From positions 1-29,084 of the forward strand of contig NZ_JAIKXF010000079.1 of NCBI RefSeq assembly GCF_024684275.1: 29,084 nt of DNA, read 5' to 3'. Positions 1 through 6,024 of the stretch are shown here, piece after piece. Below the pieces are notes generated by a model. That model had not been told where the DNA came from. It made no database searches and saw only the letters and a program-made list of their open reading frames with translations. This DNA comes from Ruminococcus sp. (GTDB lineage: Bacteria; Bacillota_A; Clostridia; Oscillospirales; Ruminococcaceae). Within the stretch, counting starts at the first letter, position 1. The number at the start of each line of letters is the position of its first letter. Made by a program: the position numbers and the translations under genes.

Positions 1-66
1 CGGCATTAGTTCTTCAAGTGTCACAAATGACATTTTCATTTGCTTGCTTTCGGCTCGTTTTAACAT
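1..66 (-). CDS. N-terminus of a probable transposase (partial)
   Basis: An open frame starts at the ATG at 66-64 and runs off the left edge after 22 codons. A GAGG ribosome site lies about 8-9 bases upstream and a promoter sits further upstream at 94-122. The visible residues end in SFVTLEELMP, which resembles the start of IS1182/IS5-type transposases, where a 'L..LVP.DH..RKI' motif normally follows. That next motif lies outside the window, so the family call is an inference from very few residues. It fits the mobile context of the left part of the window. Confidence 0.35.
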   Translation of the reverse strand, partial: MLKRAESKQMKMSFVTLEELMP

Positions 67-93
67 CGTTGCTACCTCACTTTCGATACTTTT

Positions 94-122
94 ATTATAC
101 CATATTCAGCACTCGATGTCGA
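94..122 (-). promoter_or_regulatory. Promoter for the left-edge gene
   Basis: On the minus strand TCGACA (122-117) and TATAAT (99-94) are separated by 17 bases and lie about 30 bases before the ATG at 66. A TTGACA is also present at 133-128 but is too far from the -10 box. Confidence 0.6.
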
Positions 123-149
123 GGGTTTGTCAACAGCACCGGTTCACCA

Positions 150-310
150 CCTCATAGTCATGACGGGATATTTCATCCCACCATACATTATTCCATTATG
201 GGAACTCGGTCCTGAGTGCAGTCCTGTTTCGGGACTTCATCCCTCTCAAGTAACGTCACGGTAGTTGAGTGTACCCTGATTCAAGGTACACCTACCGATG
301 ACTTCATATT
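150..310. other. Non-coding stretch rich in inverted repeats
   Basis: No convincing gene lies between 67 and 325. The strongest structure is CGGTAG (259-264) plus GTGTACC (269-275) pairing with GGTACAC (285-291) and CTACCG (292-297), a 13-pair stem with a 4-base bulge (TTGA) and a 9-base loop. Smaller pairs nearby are GGGAT/ATCCC and AGTCC/GGACT. It lies just past the relaxase stop codon and could be a transcription end, an insertion-sequence end or a structured RNA. No long T-run supports a simple terminator. Confidence 0.35.
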
Positions 311-325
311 ATAGCGAGCCGTCGC

Positions 326-1648
326 TTATCCCATATGCATACCGAGTTCTTCCTTTTTACGGAGCACCTTTGCAAGAGCCTTGCGGTCAATGTGCTCCCG
401 AGCATACTCAATATCGTCGTCAGGCTCGTCCTCTATCAGCGTAGCCACAGCAGCAATGCCACCGATGAAATCAGGTGCAGGAGCTCTATCACTGCTACTA
501 TTGTGAGCAGTCTGAAGCCTTTCTTCCTGTTCAGCTCGTCGGAGCATTTCAGCTGCGATAAGGTCTGCGCGTTCAGTTTCCCAGCCTGTGATGACAACTT
601 CTCCGTCGCCTGATCCAGTTTCGATACCTCTGCCGTCACGTTCTGCGATGTCTGCTCCTGTATCTCCTTCCCCCGTTCCAGTAACTGATCGTATATTGTC
701 TGCTGATTTCGCAGATACAGTTTCATCTGTGCGTATGTCATAGTCACGTCTGCTTGAGCTTTGACTTCCAGTATTGTATCTGTCAGGAGCTTCAGCTGTG
801 AAATCATTGCCTGCCAGTTGCTTTCCTGGACACAGACCATAGTCGGTATGTCCTGTGCCTCCTGCATATTCTGCTTGGAGGCTGCTTTCATTTCCTCTAA
901 TTTTGAATTCATATTCCATCATCTCCTTTGTATATCTCGCATCATGCAGTTTGTTGTCACGGCATCTTCTGCCATTGGGACAAGTGTAAGTGATATATTT
1001 TCGGCTGTCTTCCCATTTAACATCGTAGCCGTACTGCTTCATGTAAAAGCGAAATTGTTTCTTGCTCTTGGCTCGTTTCATGACTGCGTCAATGGTATTG
1101 ACGAGGTTCATTTTCCAGCTCTCGCCGCGCATTGCACTCCTATACTCGCCAGCGGTCACACCGTGGGTCTGCTTTCCAAGCTCGGGCTGAGAGATAGTTA
1201 TCACTCCGTACTTCTGACAAATTCCATCGCTGATCTGCCGCAGGTCTTGCAGTGTGAACTTGTTGGAGTGGTACTTCAAACCTGTGTCAGCATTGACTGC
1301 GTTCAGTATAAAGTGCGAGTGTATGTGGTCGGCATCGGTGTGAGTTGCCACCACAACTTCGTGACCTTTGAATGCTCGCTCCGCAAACTCAACTGCTATC
1401 TTGTGTGCGAGTGCAGGCTCGATATAATAACCGCTCGGGTGAGACTGAACGAAGTGATAGTAGCGTATGCCGCCGGTCTTGTTGTACATCTCACGGGTAT
1501 TTTTAAACTCCTGATACGCAGTAGGCAGCGAACAGTTGAGAGCCGTCACGAACTTTTTGTTTTCAGTTTTATCGTCGCGGCAAATGTATTCGAGACTTTT
1601 TTTGCCACCGCCGCCGTGCTTAGTACTTATAGCTGTGACCGTTGCCAT
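326..1648 (-). CDS. MOBP-type relaxase (mobilization nickase)
   Basis: This 440-residue protein would nick one DNA strand at oriT and lead it into a recipient cell. The N-terminal relaxase domain (about 1-200) has a likely catalytic tyrosine at Y21 (motif LEYICRDDKT) and the metal-binding histidine motif HTDADHIHSH at 103-112. The C-terminal third is low in complexity and rich in Gly, Asp, Glu and Arg. This is the part that also encodes the nested gene at 436-912. The start was chosen at 1648 because the ATG overlaps the mobC stop as TGATG and follows GAGGTG; the frame is open further upstream, but that part only shadows mobC. The MOBP class is well supported, the exact subfamily is not. Confidence 0.9.
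   Translation of the reverse strand: MATVTAISTKHGGGGKKSLEYICRDDKTENKKFVTALNCSLPTAYQEFKNTREMYNKTGGIRYYHFVQSHPSGYYIEPALAHKIAVEFAERAFKGHEVVVATHTDADHIHSHFILNAVNADTGLKYHSNKFTLQDLRQISDGICQKYGVITISQPELGKQTHGVTAGEYRSAMRGESWKMNLVNTIDAVMKRAKSKKQFRFYMKQYGYDVKWEDSRKYITYTCPNGRRCRDNKLHDARYTKEMMEYEFKIRGNESSLQAEYAGGTGHTDYGLCPGKQLAGNDFTAEAPDRYNTGSQSSSRRDYDIRTDETVSAKSADNIRSVTGTGEGDTGADIAERDGRGIETGSGDGEVVITGWETERADLIAAEMLRRAEQEERLQTAHNSSSDRAPAPDFIGGIAAVATLIEDEPDDDIEYAREHIDRKALAKVLRKKEELGMHMG
436..912 (-). CDS. Nested coiled-coil protein with C-terminal membrane anchor (MbeB/MbeD-like arrangement)
   Basis: A 158-residue frame lies wholly inside the relaxase gene in another frame on the same strand. Its ATG at 912-910 follows AGGAG with about 10 intervening bases and is preceded at once by an in-frame TGA. 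The protein has a long Gln/Lys/Glu-rich helical region (about 1-125) with heptad-like spacing. It ends in a clear hydrophobic segment (about 135-158, LLTIVAVIELLHLISSVALL). ColE1-type plasmids carry mbeB and mbeD inside mbeA in just this way, and those small proteins assist the relaxase at the membrane. Here the protein sequence looks real, while the overlapping relaxase frame is low in complexity, as expected if the relaxase tail tolerates the constraint. Function is inferred from layout, not sequence identity. Confidence 0.65.
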   Translation of the reverse strand: MNSKLEEMKAASKQNMQEAQDIPTMVCVQESNWQAMISQLKLLTDTILEVKAQADVTMTYAQMKLYLRNQQTIYDQLLERGKEIQEQTSQNVTAEVSKLDQATEKLSSQAGKLNAQTLSQLKCSDELNRKKGFRLLTIVAVIELLHLISSVALLLWLR

Positions 1649-1959
1649 CACTTCACCTCTTTCAGAAACTGACCAATCATCTCCGTGACCTTCCTGTGCT
1701 CGTCGAGGAGCGGCTGAAAGTTGACTGCGGTCAGCCTGTCCATGTTTGCAAGTGTAGCGATCTGATTGAGGTTGCGACCGATAGCTTTCTGCTGCCGAAC
1801 TATCTCGTCGACGCCATTGGCGACAACAATTTTCTTGCCCAGAGCGCACCGCATTACGAAGTCGTTCAGCTTCAATCCGTGCCTCTCAGCCAGTTCATGA
1901 ACACGTCTGCTTTCTTCTTCTGTACAGCGTATCGCTATGGTCATATTTTTCTTTCTCAT
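1648..1959 (-). CDS. mobC: MobC-family mobilization accessory protein
   Basis: This 103-residue protein would bind oriT DNA and help the relaxase open it. The N-terminal part (about 5-50) resembles a ribbon-helix-helix DNA-binding fold (IAIRCTEEESRRVHELAERH). The C-terminal half has the MobC-family signature EIVRQQKAIGRNLNQIATLAN. AAAGGAGG lies about 7 bases before the ATG. Its stop overlaps the relaxase start (TGATG), so the two are probably translationally coupled. Confidence 0.9.
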   Translation of the reverse strand: MRKKNMTIAIRCTEEESRRVHELAERHGLKLNDFVMRCALGKKIVVANGVDEIVRQQKAIGRNLNQIATLANMDRLTAVNFQPLLDEHRKVTEMIGQFLKEVK

Positions 1960-1998
1960 GTTATCTACCTCCTTTTTCTTATGCCAATTAAAGTGGGT

Positions 1999-2132
1999 TC
2001 GGGCTTCTGCCCGACAAGCAAGGCGGCAGGCGGAATGCCAGCTGCTATGCTTGCCTTCCCAGAAGGGAAGATTTTTCTAGGGTACCGCTACTCTTCTCCT
2101 CAGCCGATAGTATCTATGTGGTATCGCCACAT
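1999..2132. other. Candidate oriT: three perfect hairpins upstream of mobC
   Basis: The 277-base gap between the repA-like gene and mobC (1960-2236) has no gene. It holds TCGGGC-TTCT-GCCCGA (1999-2014), CTTCCC-AGAA-GGGAAG (2055-2070) and ATGTGG-TATCG-CCACAT (2116-2132). A hairpin-rich gap directly before mobC and a relaxase gene is where oriT usually lies in such elements. I cannot assign the nick site. Confidence 0.5.
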
Positions 2133-2234
2133 TCGTTCCACGTTGCGCGACAACCGCTTTTATCGGTGTAGTTGGGATACCTGTCCGCTTTCGGTATCAG
2201 TGGCAAAAAAGGCACATTTTGTGCGTGTTTATAC

Positions 2235-2382
2235 TGTCACCCTGAACCACATATGCCGTCACCCGTATTTTTACCGTCACCCGACTCAAACAAAGGTAAA
2301 TAGACGTTTCCTGAACTTCGGGTGCCGGCATGGTCAGCAATTTCTCCCCACAGCAAACTCCCGTTTTTACTGTCACCCGATT
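2235..2382 (-). repeat. Four GGGTGAC repeats (iteron-like) at the 3' end of the repA-like gene
   Basis: GTCACCC occurs at 2236-2242, 2258-2264, 2276-2282 and 2372-2378. Read on the minus strand, the copies share GGGTGAC followed by RGTAWAAA or GGCATA, and two have the longer form TCGGGTGACRGTAAAAA. Inside the reading frame they encode SGD(S/G)KN-like repeats, and one copy runs through the stop codon. They may be binding sites for the encoded ATPase or part of an origin. Confidence 0.5.
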
Positions 2383-3367
2383 GGTCATAAATCAATTCCA
2401 ATATTCGCGCTCCATGACTTCTGCGAGCTGTGAACAGCACTCCGTATGTTTTGAGTTCATTGGTATGCTGTACAAGATTTCTCGTTATCCAGTTCGGAGC
2501 ATACTCGCGACCGAAGTGTTTGTACATTAGCTTGCATAGCTCAGTCGCCGAACCTGTGAAGCGGTTCTCATCGACCATGAGATCATGTATGGCAAAAGAG
2601 AAAAGGTCTGGCTGGTGCTCAGGTACATCGTCAACTACATTCCACCTATGATTATTGAACTCCAAACACAATTCCATGTGTTCAATGTCACGACCTGCGC
2701 AATGCAGTTTTGCTTTACCGCTGCCACGGCGCTCTTCGATCATCACCATGATACCGTCAACACTACCGATGATTCCTGTCGAACCTGATACCATATTGAA
2801 CGGATCGCTGTCATAACACTTGCGCGTATGGTGTACGACAAGAATCGCAACTTTCAGTTTGTCCGCAAGTAATTTCAGAACGGAAAGCTCCTTGTAGTCA
2901 GAGCCGTAATTGACATCGGTACTGTACCTGACTTTCTGAAGTGTGTCGATAACAATAACTTTCAAATTTGGAAGCTCTTGCTTGCTCTTTTCAAGTTCTT
3001 CTTCCAGACCATTGCCGATTGACTTTGCTTCGATTGCGAAGTTGAGATTCTCACACGGTTCATCCGTGAGCTCATATATCCTATTTTGCAAGCGCAATAG
3101 GTTGTCCTCGAGACTGAGATACAATACCTGACCTGTATTCGTATCATGCATGAGGAACTGTTCACCATTAGCGACTGACAAACACAAGTCAAGTGCTAAC
3201 CACGACTTGCCTATCTTCGGTGCGCCTGCAAGGATATACAGTCCCGGGTACATCATTTTGTAGATGATGTAATCCTGTTTTTCCAGCGGAGTTGTCATTA
3301 TGTACTCGCTGTTGTAGATCTTTAATTCGTTTCCTATAAAATCATCTCCTTCTTTTTTCTCAGACAC
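2237..3367 (-). CDS. RepA-like AAA ATPase (RecA/DnaB-fold, plasmid replication type)
   Basis: This protein of about 376 residues has a Walker A motif GAPKIGKS at 48-55, a Walker B-like strand ending in VIVIDT near 140, and a VVHHTRK motif near 178. These are features of the AAA_25/RepA helicase-like family found on small plasmids and mobilizable elements, where it likely acts in replication or DNA unwinding. The C-terminal third (about 250-345) contains a possible winged-helix region, and the last ~30 residues are the Gly/Asp-rich part encoded by the GGGTGAC repeats. The start is uncertain. A GTG at 3367 opens the frame but has no clear ribosome site, while a good AAGGAG sits a few codons inside the frame without a standard in-frame start just after it. 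M24 (MTTPLEKQ) is the next ATG. Confidence 0.75.
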   Translation of the reverse strand: MSEKKEGDDFIGNELKIYNSEYIMTTPLEKQDYIIYKMMYPGLYILAGAPKIGKSWLALDLCLSVANGEQFLMHDTNTGQVLYLSLEDNLLRLQNRIYELTDEPCENLNFAIEAKSIGNGLEEELEKSKQELPNLKVIVIDTLQKVRYSTDVNYGSDYKELSVLKLLADKLKVAILVVHHTRKCYDSDPFNMVSGSTGIIGSVDGIMVMIEERRGSGKAKLHCAGRDIEHMELCLEFNNHRWNVVDDVPEHQPDLFSFAIHDLMVDENRFTGSATELCKLMYKHFGREYAPNWITRNLVQHTNELKTYGVLFTARRSHGARILELIYDQSGDSKNGSLLWGEIADHAGTRSSGNVYLPLFESGDGKNTGDGICGSG

Positions 3368-3369
3368 AG

Positions 3370-3880
3370 CCGACAGCTTTTTTCGTTACGGGTAACTACT
3401 CGCGCGAACTATTTGTGTGGCAGTGTCTGGCGGATATTTGCTCACTCAAGTGAAAAATGTGGGAGCAATATGCTTTTTACAATTCGAACTGTTTTTGGCA
3501 CATAGAGCAGACACATCACGAACGGGTCAGGGCAAAAGCGCGCGATACATCACGGACCTGCTGCGAACTCACAGTGGTATCCGCCGCACTCCTGCATGAC
3601 CAAATCAGAAGCCGCCCGACTGCACATCGGACTCATAGGCAGCTTAAATGCTCGGCTACCCTGGCACACTCCCATTGCCTGCGACGGTTTTATCACGCTC
3701 GGACTGTGGCTGAGTGTAAGTATCCGTTCCCGACTTTCATCGCTTACTTCACACCTGCGCTGTGTGAAACCGAAGATCTTATCGCTCGCCTTGCGGGTCA
3801 TCGCGCATCTTCGGGCTGGTACAGCTCACCACCCCACCATCGGAAACAACGTAACTCCTGATCCCATATTCAATTGTCAA
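3370..3880 (-). ncRNA. Candidate large structured RNA of about 0.5 kb
   Basis: No convincing gene lies between the repA-like start and 3,930. The stretch is visibly GC-richer than the AT-rich DNA beside it. Its minus-strand transcript has a series of consecutive helices: CCGAAGAU/AUCUUCGG (3814-3807 with 3777-3770), UUCACAC/GUGUGAA (3768-3762 with 3754-3748), GUAAG/CUUAC (3747-3743 with 3720-3716), ACACUC/GAGUGU (3717-3712 with 3671-3666), GGUAGC/GCUGCC (3660-3655 with 3643-3638, including a U-G pair) and a small CCGA/UCGG loop. Two promoters lie upstream on the same strand (4068-4095 and 3938-3966). It could belong to a known large RNA class of phages and mobile elements such as ROOL or GOLLD, or be new. 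The ends are estimates. Confidence 0.45.
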
Positions 3881-3894
3881 GTTTCTGTTTTCTT

Positions 3895-3906
3895 TTACTT
3901 GTTCAT
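3895..3906 (-). other. Three-codon leader frame (M-N-K-stop) with a good ribosome site
   Basis: GAGGTGACCTAAAATG lies about 30 bases after the TATAAT at 3943-3938, and the ATG opens a frame that stops after three codons. It may be a minimal leader peptide or the relic of a lost gene. Support is limited to the ribosome-site spacing. Confidence 0.25.
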
Positions 3907-3937
3907 TTTAGGTCACCTCTTGGTATAACAGCTTTGT

Positions 3938-3966
3938 ATTATATTATGTTTTATATCATATTACAA
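3938..3966 (-). promoter_or_regulatory. Promoter toward the structured RNA/repA-like gene
   Basis: TTGTAA (3966-3961) and TATAAT (3943-3938) are 17 bases apart on the minus strand. The motif TTGTAATAT-N-ATA is shared with the DNA just upstream of the gene ending at 4135, suggesting common control. Confidence 0.5.
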
Positions 3967-4024
3967 GTTTTGGAGAAGAATAAGCAGTGTTGCTAATTGA
4001 ACTCTGCTCTGCTTCATGCCAATA

Positions 4025-4055
4025 TGTAATAGTATATTTAATAAATGCTATTACA
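4025..4055. promoter_or_regulatory. Inverted repeat TGTAATAG-15-CTATTACA, candidate operator
   Basis: Perfect 8-base arms at 4025-4032 and 4048-4055 lie just downstream of the TTGACA-16-TATAAT promoter at 4068-4095. This is a typical place for a repressor to block transcription. The arms share TGTAATA with the TTGTAATAT motif at the other two promoters of the element. Confidence 0.5.
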
Positions 4056-4067
4056 TTTTCCATTTAT

Positions 4068-4095
4068 ATTATAACACACTGTTTTTATTTGTCAA
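4068..4095 (-). promoter_or_regulatory. Strong promoter reading into the replication/mobilization genes
   Basis: Consensus TTGACA (4095-4090) and TATAAT (4073-4068) are separated by 16 bases on the minus strand. There is no gene for about 700 bases downstream, only the operator-like repeat, the second promoter and the candidate structured RNA, so the transcript would have a very long leader before the repA-like start. Confidence 0.65.
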
Positions 4096-4113
4096 GCCCC
4101 CATCAAAATCTTG

Positions 4114-4149
4114 GAAACAAAAACGAGCAAAGCGTCAATGCTTTGCTCG
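4114..4149 (-). terminator. Intrinsic terminator of the zinc-ribbon gene
   Basis: CGAGCAAAGC (4124-4133) and GCTTTGCTCG (4140-4149) form a perfect 10-pair stem with a 6-base loop, followed on the minus strand by TTTTTGTTTC. The TGA stop codon of the gene lies inside the hairpin loop. Confidence 0.85.
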
Positions 4150-4917
4150 GGACTTGTATACGTTATATTGATTGCGGCAGCGAGCTGAACAGAACTCGCT
4201 GCGTATATCGGCTGCATGAAATAACTTTCCGCAGTGCTTGCAGGTGCGAAGCGGCTTCTTTTTGTCAGTTACTGCTTTGGCAAAGGCTAAGTCTATCATT
4301 GCCTTGAGCGAATCGTACTCGCACAGTAGGTTCAGACCGTTCCTGTCGTCTATCTTATATGACAGGCGAGGAGGAATGAACTCCGTCAGCTTAGATTCCT
4401 TGCATACCATGAAACTGTACAGATACTTGAAGTATTTCTTTACCCAATCAAGCGGCTCACAGTACTTATATTTTCGCAGGAACATAGTCGAGTATATCGG
4501 GCTGCGGTAGTACAGTCTCAGCTTGCCTTTTTGGTTGGATTTAGACATTATATCAATGTTATCGAGAGGAAAGAAGGTCTTTGCAAAATCGTTCACATCA
4601 ACTATTCCGCTGTCAGTGAAGATATTATCGCGGACGATGACACGCTCATTTTTACCTATATCCGCGCCTGCAATGTCGGGCATTATACCAAGCAGACCGT
4701 ACTTGTGAACGAAATCAAGCACCATCTCATTCTGACCGAGAGCGTTATCAGTAAGATACTTGCCGAGATTTAGTGCGTCGGTCATTATTTCATTTTCACT
4801 CTTAATTGGATCATAGACCGAGCCATATTCGCAGGGAACTATATCCTCCATGCCTTCTATGCTCTTTATTTCATATCTTGTATTTTTATGCCAATGGCTT
4901 ACTAATAAGTTTTTCAT
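4135..4917 (-). CDS. Zinc-ribbon protein of unknown function (DUF6076-like)
   Basis: This 260-residue protein ends in a clear zinc-finger-like motif of the form C-x2-C-x11-C-x3-C (CKHCGKLF...EFCSARCRN), similar to the C-terminal finger of CGNR/DUF6076 proteins. The rest has no motif I recognise. It is a single-gene unit with its own promoter (4965-4993) and terminator. The start was set at the ATG at 4917, which has GAGG at a good distance; a GTG two codons upstream overlaps that ribosome site. Such proteins are common on Firmicute mobile elements. A DNA- or RNA-binding regulatory role is possible but not shown. Confidence 0.75.
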   Translation of the reverse strand: MKNLLVSHWHKNTRYEIKSIEGMEDIVPCEYGSVYDPIKSENEIMTDALNLGKYLTDNALGQNEMVLDFVHKYGLLGIMPDIAGADIGKNERVIVRDNIFTDSGIVDVNDFAKTFFPLDNIDIMSKSNQKGKLRLYYRSPIYSTMFLRKYKYCEPLDWVKKYFKYLYSFMVCKESKLTEFIPPRLSYKIDDRNGLNLLCEYDSLKAMIDLAFAKAVTDKKKPLRTCKHCGKLFHAADIRSEFCSARCRNQYNVYKSRAKH

Positions 4918-4964
4918 GCTCACCTCGTTGTAACTGTATAATATTATATTTATATTACAATTTT

Positions 4965-4993
4965 ATTCTAACATACTATCATCTGTTTGTCAA
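4965..4993 (-). promoter_or_regulatory. Promoter of the zinc-ribbon gene
   Basis: TTGACA (4993-4988) and TAGAAT (4970-4965) with a 17-base spacer lie about 50 bases before the ATG at 4917. The leader contains TTGTAATATAAATATAAT, close to the motif at 3938-3966. Confidence 0.7.
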
Positions 4994-5122
4994 GTATTCA
5001 AAACAATTTGGCGTTAAAGCTTTTTTCCAAAAAAGAATTATTGAGGGGTGTTTTTGTTGCGGCAATTTAGAATGAAAATACATAGTATATTGAGTATTTT
5101 TTATCGAAGCGTTAAAAAGTTC

Positions 5123-5151
5123 TTGACAAACCAAATGTTATATGATAAAAT
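5123..5151 (+). promoter_or_regulatory. Promoter of the biosynthetic operon
   Basis: TTGACA (5123-5128) and TAAAAT (5146-5151) are separated by 17 bases. It is the only clear plus-strand promoter before the operon and leaves an AT-rich leader of about 140 bases before the start at 5302. I see no riboswitch-like fold or obvious metal-regulator box in that leader. The rest of 4994-5301 shows nothing else. Confidence 0.75.
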
Positions 5152-5301
5152 ATCAAATGTGTGTTTTATACTGCTAACAATATTTGCTTAATTTTTCACT
5201 TTTTGCATTTTTCATTGAAATTAATGCTGTTTGGAGAAGCCTTTTAACTGAAATATTTTTACTTTTAAGTTAGTACTGCATAACAAATGGAGGCTATTAT
5301 T

Positions 5302-6024
5302 ATGAAAAGAACTGATATATGGCTTGAGGTTTTTTTGTGTGACATATCTGATTTGCTTCCCGAATGGATTAATAGTAATTTACTCTTAATTGATAATGCC
5401 AGGCTTGAAAAGCTCAAAAAGCTTAAAAGGGAAGACGACAGAAACAGATGTGCAGTTTCGGGATTTCTTCTTTACTATGTATTCAGTTCCTTTTTTCAAA
5501 TTCAATTTGAAAAATCTATGATAATTACTGCTCTGTCCGGAAAGCCCGAACTGAATAATGGTATCATGTACTTTAACCTCTCTCATTCGGGTAGTAAAGT
5601 AGCTGCATCATTCAGCAATCTGCCTACAGGTATAGATGTGGAAATGAAGAAACCGGTTAAAAGAGAAGTTTATCGGCATTGTATGACAAAACAGGAAGAA
5701 GAGCGTCTTGTGTCTATTGATGAAAGGCAAAGAGACAGCGAATTTATCAGATTATGGACAAAAAAAGAAAGCTTTACAAAAATGACAGGAATGGGCTTAT
5801 ATGACAGTTTTGAAGGTTTTAGCATAAAAAACTGCGAAAAATGTCTGGCTGAAGTCTGGAGAGGAGATAAATGCAAAAAAATATGGATAGATTCTATTGA
5901 AGAAGAAAACTATTGGCTGTCGGTCTGTGTGGATACAGATGAAAACTTACCGGGAATGAATATCCATAGGATCAGTTTTAGTGAAATAATGGAAAGGATA
6001 GAAGAAAATGTACTTAGAAGTTAA
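5302..6024 (+). CDS. Sfp-type 4'-phosphopantetheinyl transferase
   Basis: This 240-residue enzyme moves the phosphopantetheine arm of coenzyme A onto the serine of carrier domains, activating the three free-standing carriers and two PCP domains encoded downstream. Family motifs are in order: GKPEL, the FNLSHSG strand, GIDVE (D112 and E114 as Mg2+ ligands) and W152-TKKES with E156 as the third acidic ligand. The start was chosen at 5302 because GGAGG lies 7 bases upstream; the ATG at 5287 overlaps that ribosome site. It is the first gene of the operon and overlaps the next by 17 bases. Confidence 0.93.
   Translation: MKRTDIWLEVFLCDISDLLPEWINSNLLLIDNARLEKLKKLKREDDRNRCAVSGFLLYYVFSSFFQIQFEKSMIITALSGKPELNNGIMYFNLSHSGSKVAASFSNLPTGIDVEMKKPVKREVYRHCMTKQEEERLVSIDERQRDSEFIRLWTKKESFTKMTGMGLYDSFEGFSIKNCEKCLAEVWRGDKCKKIWIDSIEEENYWLSVCVDTDENLPGMNIHRISFSEIMERIEENVLRS

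Noticed and set aside
761..1672. Long plus-strand frame of 303 codons opposite the relaxase gene
   Set aside because: It is antisense to a clear relaxase, has a Cys/Val/Ser-rich composition typical of a complementary-strand shadow, and no ribosome site.
1649..1849. Upstream 67-codon extension of the relaxase
   Set aside because: It overlaps mobC in another frame, is rich in Arg/Ser/Gln without family similarity, and the ATG at 1648 has a good ribosome site and coupling to mobC.
2235..2382. The GGGTGAC repeats as a CRISPR array
   Set aside because: Repeats are only 7-17 bases and unequally spaced (22, 18 and 96 bases), with no spacer regularity or cas genes.
1642..2433. 263-codon plus-strand frame across mobC, the hairpin gap and the repA-like 3' end
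   Set aside because: It crosses mobC, the oriT candidate and the repeats in antisense and has no protein-family features.
3550..3801. 83-codon minus-strand frame in the structured stretch
   Set aside because: No ribosome site, no recognisable protein features, and the DNA is better explained by RNA helices at 3638-3814.
5152..5301. Riboswitch in the operon leader
   Set aside because: The ~140-base leader is AT-rich, with no conserved aptamer pattern and no terminator-like hairpin that I can see.
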